DNA of 12,245 nucleotides from JANRLJ01 sp034437895 (GTDB lineage: Bacteria; Chloroflexota; Anaerolineae; Aggregatilineales; Phototrophicaceae), in assembly GCA_034437895.1 (NCBI GenBank), contig DAOTTO010000333.1:1-12245 (forward strand), read 5' to 3'. Position numbers and translations under genes: made by a program. Below the pieces are notes generated by a model. It was not told the origin of the DNA and ran no database searches. It worked only from the letters and a program-made list of their open reading frames with translations. How positions within the stretch are numbered: the first letter of the stretch is position 1; each line of letters starts with the position of its first letter. Shown here piece by piece: positions 1 through 8,087 of the stretch.

Positions 1-2556
1 GCCCGTTTAAACTGGATTTTCTTTAAAGATGACGATACGTATGAGGAAAACTACAAAAAACTTATTTCCGCTGTGGATACCGATTTAGAGCATGTTCGCC
101 AGCACACAAAACTGCTGATGCAAGCGACGGAATGGCAGCACAAAAATCAGGATAGCAGTTTTCTGCTCACCGGAACCGAAATTGATATTGCCGAAGGCTG
201 GCTGACCTCGGCTGTAGGCAAGCATCCTGCGCCGACTCAGCTTCAGGCAGAATATATCGCACTCAGCCGCAAGCGTGCCGCAGCCCAACAGCGTCGTTTG
301 CTGGCTGGTGTATCGGCAGCCTTAGCGGTATCCGTTGTCTTGATGATCGTTTCGCTATTTCTGTTTCAAAATGCCCGTGCAGCACGTAAATTAGCGGAAG
401 CCAGCGAAGCAGAAGCCCGCCGCGAGTCCGAAATCGCCCAAAGTGTCGCGCTGGCGGCAGGTTCCCAGCAAGCACTCGGCGACAATAACCCCGATTTAGC
501 GCTGGCACTGGCCTTGGATTCGATGAAAATTACCAACCCACCCTCTCTCGCGCCAAGTGCGCTGCGTGACGCGGCCTATACACCAGGGGCGCAGCGCGTC
601 TTCACAGGGCATGATGGCTGGGTTTGGACAGTGGATTACAGTCCCATCAGTAATCAGGCGGTCAGCGGCGGTGCGGATCAGATTGTCATTTTATGGGATA
701 CCGATACCGGGGAATTGATCCGGCGGTTTGAAGGTCACACTGGCGAGATCAACGAGGTCGTTTTTAACAGTGATGCCACACAAATTATCTCCGGCGCGGA
801 TGACGGCGAAATCCGCATTTGGGACGTGGCAACAGGCGAAACGCTTCGCACAATACAAGCGCCTACCGATGTCTGGTCAGTTGACATAAGCCTCGACGAT
901 TTGCTGATCGCAGCAGGATTGGTTGATGGCCGAATCTATCTTTTTAATGCTCAAACGGGTGAAATTGTGCGCCGCTTAGGCGGAGAGATCACCGACGACC
1001 AGGAACCGATCGGGCATACCGCGCAAGTGTGGTCTGTCTCCTTTAGTCCTGATGGCAGCCAAGTCGTCTCTGGCGGGCAAGATAAACTGGTGTTTATCTG
1101 GGATGTAGCCACAGGCGAAGTCCTGCAAGAGATCACCAGTCATACCGATTGGGTGCTGGATACGGAATTTAGCCCTGACGGAACGCAAATCCTTTCCACC
1201 AGTGGAGATCGTACAATTCGGGTATGGGATGTTGAAAGCGGTGTAGAGCAGCACCGTCTTGTTGGGCATACCGCATCAGTAGGCAGTGCAACCTTCAGCA
1301 CCGATATGAAGACGATCCTATCCGGGGCGTGGGATAACGCCATCATCCTTTGGGATATAGAAGCCGAATCCCCCATTCGGCGCTTTAATGGACACAGCGG
1401 CGGTATCACGCGTCTTGCCTTCAGCCCAGATGACTCGCTGGCGATTTCTTCATCTTATGACGGCACACTGCGCCTTTGGAGCATCGGCAATCCCTTAGAA
1501 ATCGATCAATTGGACGGACATACAGAGACCGTAAATGGAGTCAATTACAGCCCCGACGGCACACGATTGGTTTCCGCTTCTGGTGATGGGACTGCCTTGA
1601 TCTGGGATACTGACCCAAACTCAGCCACTTACGGTGAAGTTCTGCATACCTTTGGGGATGGTTCCAGCCGCATCGACAGTACTGTTTTTAGTCCCGACGG
1701 CGCACGCTTACTCACAGCAACCAACAGCGGACAAACCCTCCTTTGGGATATCCAAACAGGCGAAACGCTCCTGACTTTAGAAGGCCATACAGATCGTGTG
1801 ACCAAAGTGCGCTTTAGCCCCGATAACCTTATGGCGGCAAGTGCATCGCTCGATAACACGATTATGTTATGGAATATCGATCCTGAATCGGCGGATTACG
1901 GGCAAATGATCCTCACACTTAGAGGTCACACTGATCGCGTTGATGGCCTTGCCTTTAGGCCTGATGGCGCAAGATTACTTTCAACCGGACGTGACCGCAG
2001 CATCATCTTATGGGATACCGCGACAGGCGAAATCGTCCATACTTTTACTGGGCATACCGATGCTGGCCTTGATGTGGCTTTTAGTCCTGATGGATTGACT
2101 TTCCTCTCCGGCTCTTGGGACAGTACGATGCGTCTGTGGGATGCGGACGAATCTTCGCCAATCTTCGGCACAGAACTGCATCGCTTTACCGGACACACCA
2201 ACGGGGTTCACAGCGTGGCTTTTAGCGCGGATGGGAAATTTGCCCTCTCCGGGTCAGAAGATACCACGATGCGCTTATGGAATATGGAAACCTTCCTTGA
2301 TATTTACACCTTTGAGGGACACAGTGCAGGCCTACGTAGTGTCATGTTCAACCCGGATGGACTGGGAATTGCTTCTGGTGGCCGTGATGCTCATATCATC
2401 TTATGGCGGCTCCCGCTAGAAAATGAAGCGCTAACGGAGTGGATTTATGCCAATCGCTATACTCGCGCACTGAGTTCAGGTGAAGAACAAACATACTGCG
2501 TGAGCTGCACGATTGAAGCCACTCGTACCGCCACCACTGGTACAAGTACGCCATAA
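1..2556 (+). CDS. Membrane-anchored WD40-repeat protein, probably TIR-WD40 (5' end outside window)
   Basis: The frame is open from base 1, so this is the 3' part of a longer gene; the GTG at 73 is internal. Residues are numbered from base 1. Residues 1-75 (LNWIFFKDDDTYEENYKKL, then DTDLEHVRQHTKLLMQATEW) look like the linker that follows TIR domains in bacterial TIR-WD40 proteins; the TIR domain itself would lie upstream and is inferred. About residues 100-122 form one hydrophobic transmembrane helix, followed by a charged Ala/Glu-rich stretch that may be a coiled coil. From about residue 199 there are 14 WD40 repeats, most with a GH near the start (GHT, GHS, GHD) and an IxLWD-like end; repeats 3, 5 and 9 lack the canonical GH. 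Fourteen repeats fit two seven-bladed propellers. The C-terminal tail (TYCVSCTIEATRTATTGTSTP) is low complexity. Likely role: scaffold or sensor protein at the membrane, with the propellers binding partners. The WD40 call is secure; TIR is probable, and an nSTAND-type N-terminus is the alternative. Confidence 0.88.
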   Translation, partial: ARLNWIFFKDDDTYEENYKKLISAVDTDLEHVRQHTKLLMQATEWQHKNQDSSFLLTGTEIDIAEGWLTSAVGKHPAPTQLQAEYIALSRKRAAAQQRRLLAGVSAALAVSVVLMIVSLFLFQNARAARKLAEASEAEARRESEIAQSVALAAGSQQALGDNNPDLALALALDSMKITNPPSLAPSALRDAAYTPGAQRVFTGHDGWVWTVDYSPISNQAVSGGADQIVILWDTDTGELIRRFEGHTGEINEVVFNSDATQIISGADDGEIRIWDVATGETLRTIQAPTDVWSVDISLDDLLIAAGLVDGRIYLFNAQTGEIVRRLGGEITDDQEPIGHTAQVWSVSFSPDGSQVVSGGQDKLVFIWDVATGEVLQEITSHTDWVLDTEFSPDGTQILSTSGDRTIRVWDVESGVEQHRLVGHTASVGSATFSTDMKTILSGAWDNAIILWDIEAESPIRRFNGHSGGITRLAFSPDDSLAISSSYDGTLRLWSIGNPLEIDQLDGHTETVNGVNYSPDGTRLVSASGDGTALIWDTDPNSATYGEVLHTFGDGSSRIDSTVFSPDGARLLTATNSGQTLLWDIQTGETLLTLEGHTDRVTKVRFSPDNLMAASASLDNTIMLWNIDPESADYGQMILTLRGHTDRVDGLAFRPDGARLLSTGRDRSIILWDTATGEIVHTFTGHTDAGLDVAFSPDGLTFLSGSWDSTMRLWDADESSPIFGTELHRFTGHTNGVHSVAFSADGKFALSGSEDTTMRLWNMETFLDIYTFEGHSAGLRSVMFNPDGLGIASGGRDAHIILWRLPLENEALTEWIYANRYTRALSSGEEQTYCVSCTIEATRTATTGTSTP

Positions 2557-2557
2557 G

Positions 2558-3691
2558 TTAATCCGTCCACTCCAAAATATAGCGACCACGTATATCTTGC
2601 GTGGTCGCTGTGTATAGATAGGTCTTCCCATCGACAAGGACAATATCGGCGTGTCCTATCCCAAAATTGAACGTCATATCCATAATCACCGGATTACCTG
2701 CATACTTTTCCCACGCGCCATCAATTTCGTCGCCGACTGAACGTGCAAACCCCAACCCAAATTGAGTATCCATACCACGCTCCAAAACATCGGGGCCGCG
2801 TACCCCCTCATAAGCCATATAATAATGGTCGCCGACATGCAAGACTTCCGCCGAACTCACATAACGAAAATCAAAATACGCATTGGCTTCAACGCCGGAA
2901 AGGTCAATCGCGCCATACTCCGCCGCACCGCTGAATAACGGGTCGGTATCGCACAGCCGCAATTCAGAAAGGTCGCCATGCCGATTTCCTTTATAGCAGC
3001 GCATGTGTCCCGGCGCAGACCCCGCTGCTACGAACACATACAACGTCTCGCCTTCTACATAAATTCCCGGCGGCGCACCGACCAGACAATCATCAAGCTG
3101 CCCGCGAATGTTGGGATGTGCGCCGATCCGTTCTGTTTCACTACATGGCGAAAACGAACTAGGCCACGTCCCACTTGGTGAACGCAAATACGCCCAATCC
3201 GACCAATTTAGCCCGTCCTCAGAACGACGTAAAATCGTCTGCGCGTGCCATTCGTAAACCAGATAATACGCATCACCTGCCGCAAACACACGCGGATACT
3301 GCTGCGCGGTGATATGATCGCGCTGGTCATCACAGGGACACGCCGCGCACGACATCGCACACACCGCCACAGGTAGCGTAAACGACTGTCCGCCATCGGT
3401 ACTTTCCCAGCGCGTCATACAACCGGGAAATTCCACCGGCTGCCCACATTGGTCGATCACCCCTGCCGATTGATCGCTGGCATGAAGATAAGACCAAAAC
3501 ACACCGTCGCCCCTATCGAGCGTATCACTCTCGCCAATTGGCAGGCCAACATCAGCAATATCCATAACCCACTGCGCCCGCCCCTCCCAAAAATCTTCGA
3601 GTGTAGGTTGCGCGGAGTCGTCCTGTGCCTGTACCATAGATAAACTTGTGCCTAGCCAGATTAATATGAGAACCATACGCTGCCAGTACAT
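2558..3691 (-). CDS. Secreted beta-propeller protein, glycosidase-like fold, function unknown
   Basis: A 377-residue protein with an N-terminal signal peptide: a hydrophobic core from about residue 6 to 20 and a likely cut after VQA near residue 22. I chose the ATG at 3691 because an AGGA lies about 8 bases upstream; a TTG six codons earlier is the alternative. Two Asp-box-like motifs (S97-TDGGQSF and S157-EDGLNW), repeated YYLVYEW, YYMAYEG and KTYLYTAT strands, and the late elements AGNPVI and FGIGHADIVLVDGK resemble the five-bladed propellers of GH43, GH32, GH130 and sialidase-like proteins. I cannot assign a catalytic set, so enzyme activity is unproven. There are ten cysteines, four of them clustered at residues 111, 115, 118 and 120, suggesting disulfides or a metal site outside the cytoplasm. 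The gene converges on the WD40 gene with one base between the stops. The CDS is secure; the fold is moderately sure. Confidence 0.8.
   Translation of the reverse strand: MYWQRMVLILIWLGTSLSMVQAQDDSAQPTLEDFWEGRAQWVMDIADVGLPIGESDTLDRGDGVFWSYLHASDQSAGVIDQCGQPVEFPGCMTRWESTDGGQSFTLPVAVCAMSCAACPCDDQRDHITAQQYPRVFAAGDAYYLVYEWHAQTILRRSEDGLNWSDWAYLRSPSGTWPSSFSPCSETERIGAHPNIRGQLDDCLVGAPPGIYVEGETLYVFVAAGSAPGHMRCYKGNRHGDLSELRLCDTDPLFSGAAEYGAIDLSGVEANAYFDFRYVSSAEVLHVGDHYYMAYEGVRGPDVLERGMDTQFGLGFARSVGDEIDGAWEKYAGNPVIMDMTFNFGIGHADIVLVDGKTYLYTATTQDIRGRYILEWTD
2581..2609 (-). terminator. Perfect 10-bp hairpin at the convergent gene ends
   Basis: The arms AGCGACCACG (2581-2590) and CGTGGTCGCT (2600-2609) are exactly complementary with a 9-base loop. 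On the minus strand the stem is followed by ATATTTTGGA, a weak T-rich tract. The hairpin lies inside the last codons of the secreted-protein gene and just past the stop of the WD40 gene, so it could stop transcription from either side. The U-tract is poor, so terminator function is inferred. Confidence 0.5.
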
Positions 3692-3735
3692 AATGACAAT
3701 CCTTAACAAGCCAATTTGCGCTTACAATCGTTTGA

Positions 3736-3756
3736 GATGATGATTTTGTCATCGTC
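3736..3756. promoter_or_regulatory. Inverted repeat in the divergent intergenic region
   Basis: GATGATGA (3736-3743) and TCATCGTC (3749-3756) match in 7 of 8 positions around a 5-base centre. It sits about 45 bases upstream of the start codon of the minus-strand secreted-protein gene and upstream of the rightward -10 element at 3792. This is a plausible operator for a dimeric regulator, but a dyad this short in an AT-rich stretch can occur by chance. Confidence 0.25.
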
Positions 3757-3788
3757 ATAGCAGATCAAGCGCAATCTATTTTACAATG

Positions 3789-3797
3789 TGTTATAAT
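3789..3797 (+). promoter_or_regulatory. Extended -10 promoter for the TPR/WL-motif gene
   Basis: TGTTATAAT is a perfect TATAAT (3792-3797) preceded by TG at the extended -10 spacing. No -35 resembling TTGACA is found 16-18 bases upstream, which fits an extended -10 promoter. The distance to the ATG at 3863 is about 65 bases, giving a leader of roughly 58 bases. The same nine bases recur in the rsfS promoter. Confidence 0.6.
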
Positions 3798-3862
3798 CTC
3801 GTTGCATTACGATCTCGCGCTGCGCTATGCTTTAGCCGTCCGATGCGAATTTTAGGTAAACA

Positions 3863-6800
3863 ATGGCCGAGATTAATCTAAAACAGTATCTGGCAAAGCT
3901 GGATACACTACTGAAAGACAATGCCAACGATGAGGCGGTCTATAACGCCCGGCATATCTTACAGGTTTATCCCAAAAATGCTGCTACCTACCGCAAACTC
4001 GGCGAGGCCTATTCGCAAGAGTCGCGCTGGGATAATGCGGGTGATGCTCTGCGCCGTGTGTTAAGCGTCTTCCCGGACGATTATGAAACACACATCGCGC
4101 TCGGTGAAGTGTATCAGCGCAGCAAAAAGCTGGATGAAGCCATCTGGCATTTTGAACGCGCCTTTGAGCAAGACCCCAATAACGGCAAACTCATCGAAAT
4201 CCTGCGCGAGTTATATCGCACTCATCGTAATATCGAGCAAGTTAAAATCCCCTTGACGACAGGCGCGGCAGCACGGCAGTATGCCCGTAACGGCTTGTTC
4301 GATCAAGCAGTTAATGTTTTACAAAAAACCCTCAACCAAGCGCCTGACCGCACCGATTTACGGCTGCTCTTGGCGCGTATCTTGATGGAAGCCGCTCGCA
4401 CGGTAGAAGCGGCGGAAGTCGCGCTTGATGTGCTGGCGGTGCTGCCAGATTGCCTAGAGGCCAATTATATCCTCGCCGAACTCTGGTTGCATGAACAGCG
4501 TCCGTCCGACGCTCAACGTTATCTCAGCCGCATGGAAGCCGTTGATCCTTATCTCGCGCTAGAACTGGCGCAAGGATCGCCGCCGCCGGATAACGTGATC
4601 GAGTTAGAAGAACTCGATTACCAATCCGTCGCCCATCGTGACCTCACTTCCGACAATCCCGATTGGCTGCTGCAAATTGATGATGATAATGCCCTCGTGG
4701 GTGAAGACGACTCGCTGTTTGATCTCACCGACGACTGGCTGGAAAGTCCCGACAATCAAAGCGATGCCGCCATCCTTGATGACGATTTTGATCTTTCCGA
4801 CGATTGGCTCACCGACGAAGCGCCCGCCGCGCTTGAAAAACCTGTCACAAGCGCCGCAAAGCCCGAAAAAGATGAATGGCTCTCTCAATTCGGCGATACA
4901 GACGAGTCTGAAGAAAAACCTGCGCCGCGCAAACGTACCGGGATGACCGGGATGCTATCCGCCCTTAAAAGTGAAGAACCTGAACCAACACCAACACCGA
5001 TGAGCGCTGCCCTTCCCGCAGAATCAGAGTCGGACGAATTTGAAGATTTAAGCAAACTCTTCGATGACGATGATGATTTCATGGCTGCACCTGCGGAAGC
5101 GGAAGACCCCTTAGCGTGGCTGGAAGAAAGCGGCGTTGAAATCCTTGATGATGAACTTCCTAAGCCGCGCCCCGTTACCTCAGAGATGGAAGACCCCTTA
5201 GCATGGTTGCAAGGCAGCGGCGTTGAAATTCTGGACGACGAAACAGAGGCCAATTTTGATGCCTTCGGCGTAGATGATGATGGCGCACTGCAAGCGCAAG
5301 ATGCCGCCGACCCAATGGCTTGGCTGCGTGGCAGCGGTGTTGAGGTGATGGCAGACACGATAGATGCAGAAGACGACCTCGAAAACGCTGCCGAAGCCGA
5401 TCCTTTGGCGTGGTTACAAGCAAGCGGGGTACAAATCGTTGATGACACACCGCCTGTTCGCAAAACACAAACCCAAAACCAGCCAGTCGTACCCGCCCCG
5501 GTAGAAGAACCTTCGGCATGGCTGGAGGACGACACCCTTCTAGAAGAAATGATGCAGCTAGAGTCGCTTTCTACCGGAGAACTTTACGCGGTAGACGCAG
5601 ATGACATGAAAGCAAATGTACCCGGTGAAGAAGCAGCCGCCGCGCTGGATGGGCAGGAAGATATGTCTGATAATGAGGATTTCGCAAGCTGGTTCGATGC
5701 CGATTCTGATGACTCCGATTCCGCAGACAGTGGGTTGGAATGGTTGGAAGAAGAAGCAGACGATTCAGAAACGTATCCCATCGCCGCCGACGCTTCCGAA
5801 TCGTTCAACTTGTTTGATGATGACGAAGACGAAGCGCTGGATTGGATGCGCGAACCAGAATCAGAATTACCCGATCAGCAGCCCGTCATCAACCTCTTTG
5901 ATGATGATGAGGAAGATGCCTTAGATTGGGGTAGTGAACTCGCGGCAGCACCCAGCAGCGATTCTCCGGCTTGGTTATCAGAATCCGGCGCGTTTGATGT
6001 GGAACCCGCTTTATTCGGCGAGTCCGATGACGAATTCGCGTGGGATACCGAAGCGGCTGAATCAGTCCCTACTGCTCAAGCGCAAGTGCCGGATTGGTTA
6101 TCTTCTGTAAGCGAACTCGAAGGCGAACTCGGAACCGAAGACAACCTTGAAGAAGAGCCTGAGCCAGAACTGCTGCCAGACACCCCCTCATGGCTTTCCG
6201 CCGCCGCCCCAATTGCAGACGATGATCTCGAAATGGGCGGTGAAGCCACTGAAGAAGAATTCGCTTGGGCAAACGCACTCACCCTTGATGAAGAAGCCTC
6301 TGCCCTCGCCAGTGATGTCCCGGACTGGTTATCGGACGTTAATGTTGTCGCATCAGAAAAGCCTATTTCCGAACCTGAACCTGCCCTTTTCGGCGCTCTC
6401 GCCTCTGCTGACGATGAAGAAAGCGAACTCGATTGGGCGCAGTTTGAAGAAGACGACCAACCAGAAGAATTCGCTGTCGCCGAAGCTACCCCCTCATGGC
6501 TTTCCGACTTGAACCTTGATGACGATGAGGAAGAATCCGAAGACCAACCCGCGCCCGAACCTGCCCTTTTCGGCGCTCTCGCCTCTGCTGACGATGAAGA
6601 AAGCGAACTCGATTGGGCGCAGTTTGAAGAAGACGATCAGCCAGAAGAATTCGCTGTCGCCGAAGCTACCCCCTCATGGCTCTCCGACTTGAACTTTGAT
6701 GACGATGAGGAAGAATCCGAAGACCAACCCGCGCCCGAACCTGCCCTTTTTGGCGCTCTCGCCTCTGCTGACGATGAAGAAAGCGAACTCGATTGGGCGC

Positions 6801-7969
6801 AGTTTGAAGAAGACGACCAACCAGAGGAATTCGCTGTCGCCGAAGCTACCCCCTCATGGCTCTCCGACTTGAACCTTGATGACGATGAGGAAGAGTCCGA
6901 AGACCAACCCACGCCCGAACCTGCCCTTTTCGGCGCTCTCGACTCCGCCGAAGGTGACGACGAAAGCCAACTCGATTGGGCACAGTTTGAAGAAGACGAC
7001 CAACCAGAGGAATTCGCTGTCGCCGAAGCTACCCCTTCATGGCTCTCCGACTTGAATTTTGACGACGATGAATCGGCTCAAGATGAAGATCAGCCAGAAG
7101 AATTTGCTGTCGCCGAAGCTACCCCTTCATGGCTCTCCGATATGAATTTTGATGCGGATGAGCCAGAAGACGAACCGGATGCCAAGCCAGAACCAGTCAC
7201 ATTCGGTAAAATGGATTCAGGCGAAGAAGTTGATGCGTTAGATTGGGGGCAATTTGATGACGATCAAGTTAGCATCGGTCTTGCGGAAGACGCGCCCTCA
7301 TGGTTGGCGGATTTAAATGCCCCAGACGACGAAGAAGAATTCGCCTTCTATGCCGAAGAAAATACTGATGAAATGGCGGTTGCAGGCGAGGCTCCTGATT
7401 GGTTAGCGGCGGCTGTACCAGATGAGGAAAACGTAGAAATCGAAGAGCCTGTTAATCAGTTTGGCTGGATGAGCGATATCGATGAGTCGGAAGCCGCCGC
7501 CCGGCGCGAAACGTATGAACTTGATGAGCTGCCAGATAACGGTCTCATCTATGCCGAAGAAACCGAGCCGTTCCCGGCGGATAACGCACCCGATTGGCTA
7601 AACGCCATGGTGCCCGGTTTGGATGTTGATTACGCGGCAGAGGAAGATGCCCAAGTTGAAAGCGACTTCGCCCAGCGCCGCGCTGCTGCCCAAGAACCTA
7701 CGCCGCAGGCCGCCCGACGTGCCGCCCGTGATTTTGCATGGCTGGAGCAAATCGTCGGTGAAGAATTGAGGCAACCACCCACCCTGCCAGAGACACCCGG
7801 CAGCACCAGCAAACGCCGCTTTAATTTCTCAAAGCCGCCAGCTTGGTTACGTCGGCTGACGGGTCGTACGGAAAAACCCGCCGCTGTTGTAGAAACAGTA
7901 GATGTTGCTGAATTGGGTGATGATCTACCGCCTTGGTTAAGTTATGATGATTTAGAAGACGAAAGCTAG
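3863..7969 (+). CDS. Giant acidic TPR protein with multiple Trp-Leu motifs
   Basis: A 1368-residue protein with no signal peptide or membrane segment, so probably cytoplasmic. The start ATG has AGG six bases upstream. Residues 1 to about 240 are TPR-like helical repeats (for example RKLGEAYSQESRWDNAGDAL and IALGEVYQRSKKLDEAIWHF). From about residue 255 to the end the chain is strongly acidic and probably disordered, but is punctuated every 20-40 residues by Trp motifs such as NPDWLLQ, DPLAWLEESGVEILDD, VPDWLSSV, LDWAQFEEDD, TPSWLSDLN, APDWLNAMVP and PPWLSYDD, more than thirty in all. Four DP[LM]AWLxxSGV copies lie at residues 415-528, and a 60-residue unit is tandemly repeated from residue 839. 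A more basic patch (residues about 1310-1345, SKRRFNFSKPPAWLRRLTGR) lies near the C-terminus. Known: TPRs bind proteins. Inferred: the WL motifs are linear docking sites and the protein is a multivalent scaffold. It lies in tandem with the related gene at 8088. Function unknown. Confidence 0.9.
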   Translation: MAEINLKQYLAKLDTLLKDNANDEAVYNARHILQVYPKNAATYRKLGEAYSQESRWDNAGDALRRVLSVFPDDYETHIALGEVYQRSKKLDEAIWHFERAFEQDPNNGKLIEILRELYRTHRNIEQVKIPLTTGAAARQYARNGLFDQAVNVLQKTLNQAPDRTDLRLLLARILMEAARTVEAAEVALDVLAVLPDCLEANYILAELWLHEQRPSDAQRYLSRMEAVDPYLALELAQGSPPPDNVIELEELDYQSVAHRDLTSDNPDWLLQIDDDNALVGEDDSLFDLTDDWLESPDNQSDAAILDDDFDLSDDWLTDEAPAALEKPVTSAAKPEKDEWLSQFGDTDESEEKPAPRKRTGMTGMLSALKSEEPEPTPTPMSAALPAESESDEFEDLSKLFDDDDDFMAAPAEAEDPLAWLEESGVEILDDELPKPRPVTSEMEDPLAWLQGSGVEILDDETEANFDAFGVDDDGALQAQDAADPMAWLRGSGVEVMADTIDAEDDLENAAEADPLAWLQASGVQIVDDTPPVRKTQTQNQPVVPAPVEEPSAWLEDDTLLEEMMQLESLSTGELYAVDADDMKANVPGEEAAAALDGQEDMSDNEDFASWFDADSDDSDSADSGLEWLEEEADDSETYPIAADASESFNLFDDDEDEALDWMREPESELPDQQPVINLFDDDEEDALDWGSELAAAPSSDSPAWLSESGAFDVEPALFGESDDEFAWDTEAAESVPTAQAQVPDWLSSVSELEGELGTEDNLEEEPEPELLPDTPSWLSAAAPIADDDLEMGGEATEEEFAWANALTLDEEASALASDVPDWLSDVNVVASEKPISEPEPALFGALASADDEESELDWAQFEEDDQPEEFAVAEATPSWLSDLNLDDDEEESEDQPAPEPALFGALASADDEESELDWAQFEEDDQPEEFAVAEATPSWLSDLNFDDDEEESEDQPAPEPALFGALASADDEESELDWAQFEEDDQPEEFAVAEATPSWLSDLNLDDDEEESEDQPTPEPALFGALDSAEGDDESQLDWAQFEEDDQPEEFAVAEATPSWLSDLNFDDDESAQDEDQPEEFAVAEATPSWLSDMNFDADEPEDEPDAKPEPVTFGKMDSGEEVDALDWGQFDDDQVSIGLAEDAPSWLADLNAPDDEEEFAFYAEENTDEMAVAGEAPDWLAAAVPDEENVEIEEPVNQFGWMSDIDESEAAARRETYELDELPDNGLIYAEETEPFPADNAPDWLNAMVPGLDVDYAAEEDAQVESDFAQRRAAAQEPTPQAARRAARDFAWLEQIVGEELRQPPTLPETPGSTSKRRFNFSKPPAWLRRLTGRTEKPAAVVETVDVAELGDDLPPWLSYDDLEDES
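5105..5446 (+). repeat. Four DP[LM]AWLxxSGVE repeats inside the TPR/WL gene
   Basis: Copies begin at about 5105, 5192, 5309 and 5399 (residues 415, 444, 483 and 513). Each reads DP, L or M, AWL, two variable residues, SGV, then E or Q, mostly ending ILDD-like. The spacing varies (29, 39 and 30 residues) and the DNA has diverged, so this repeat family is older than the 180-bp one downstream. The core resembles the WL modules of the next gene. Confidence 0.8.
6377..7162 (+). repeat. 180-bp (60-residue) coding tandem repeat, three near-perfect units plus decayed copies
   Basis: Units at 6377-6556, 6557-6736 and 6737-6916 are in exact 180-base register; by eye they differ at only 4, 5 and 7 positions pairwise. 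A fourth unit from 6917 carries a 6-base insertion (AEGDDESQ region), and a fifth partial copy (DQPEEFAVAEATPSWLSDMN) runs to 7162. Each unit starts EPALFGALASADDEESELDW and contains TPSWLSDLN. The unit has 23 acidic and no basic residues out of 60. The period is a multiple of three, so copy-number change keeps the frame. Confidence 0.95.
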
Positions 7970-7972
7970 ATC

Positions 7973-8025
7973 GTGTTGATATTTAATTGCAAATTGATGA
8001 AGCACACCAACATCAATATCGACAC
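7973..8025 (+). promoter_or_regulatory. Leader with two mutually exclusive hairpins before the second acidic gene
   Basis: The 118-base gap between the acidic genes holds GTGTTGATATT (7973-7983), which pairs with AATATCGACAC (8015-8025) with one G-U pair, and ATTGATG (7993-7999), which pairs perfectly with CATCAAT (8011-8017). Both structures use 8015-8017, so only one can form at a time. There is no T-run, so this is not a standard terminator. A role in intergenic RNA processing or translation control is only a guess. I see no convincing promoter here, so the two genes are probably co-transcribed. Confidence 0.35.
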
Positions 8026-8087
8026 CGACACACAAACTAATTTTGAATGCGCTATTTTGCGTCGGTTTTGCCTGAGAGGGATGAGTG

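Noticed and set aside
73..75. GTG as start of the WD40 gene
   Set aside because: The frame is open to base 1 and the upstream residues match a TIR-type linker, so the gene begins outside the window.
4885..5535. Open frame of 216 codons on the minus strand rich in Ser
   Set aside because: It is a mirror of the acidic coding strand: GAT/GAA-rich codons read in reverse as Ser-rich sequence. No ribosome binding site and no family resemblance.
6377..6916. Tandem 180-bp units as a CRISPR array
   Set aside because: The repeats are long, directly adjacent without unique spacers, and lie in frame within a coding sequence.
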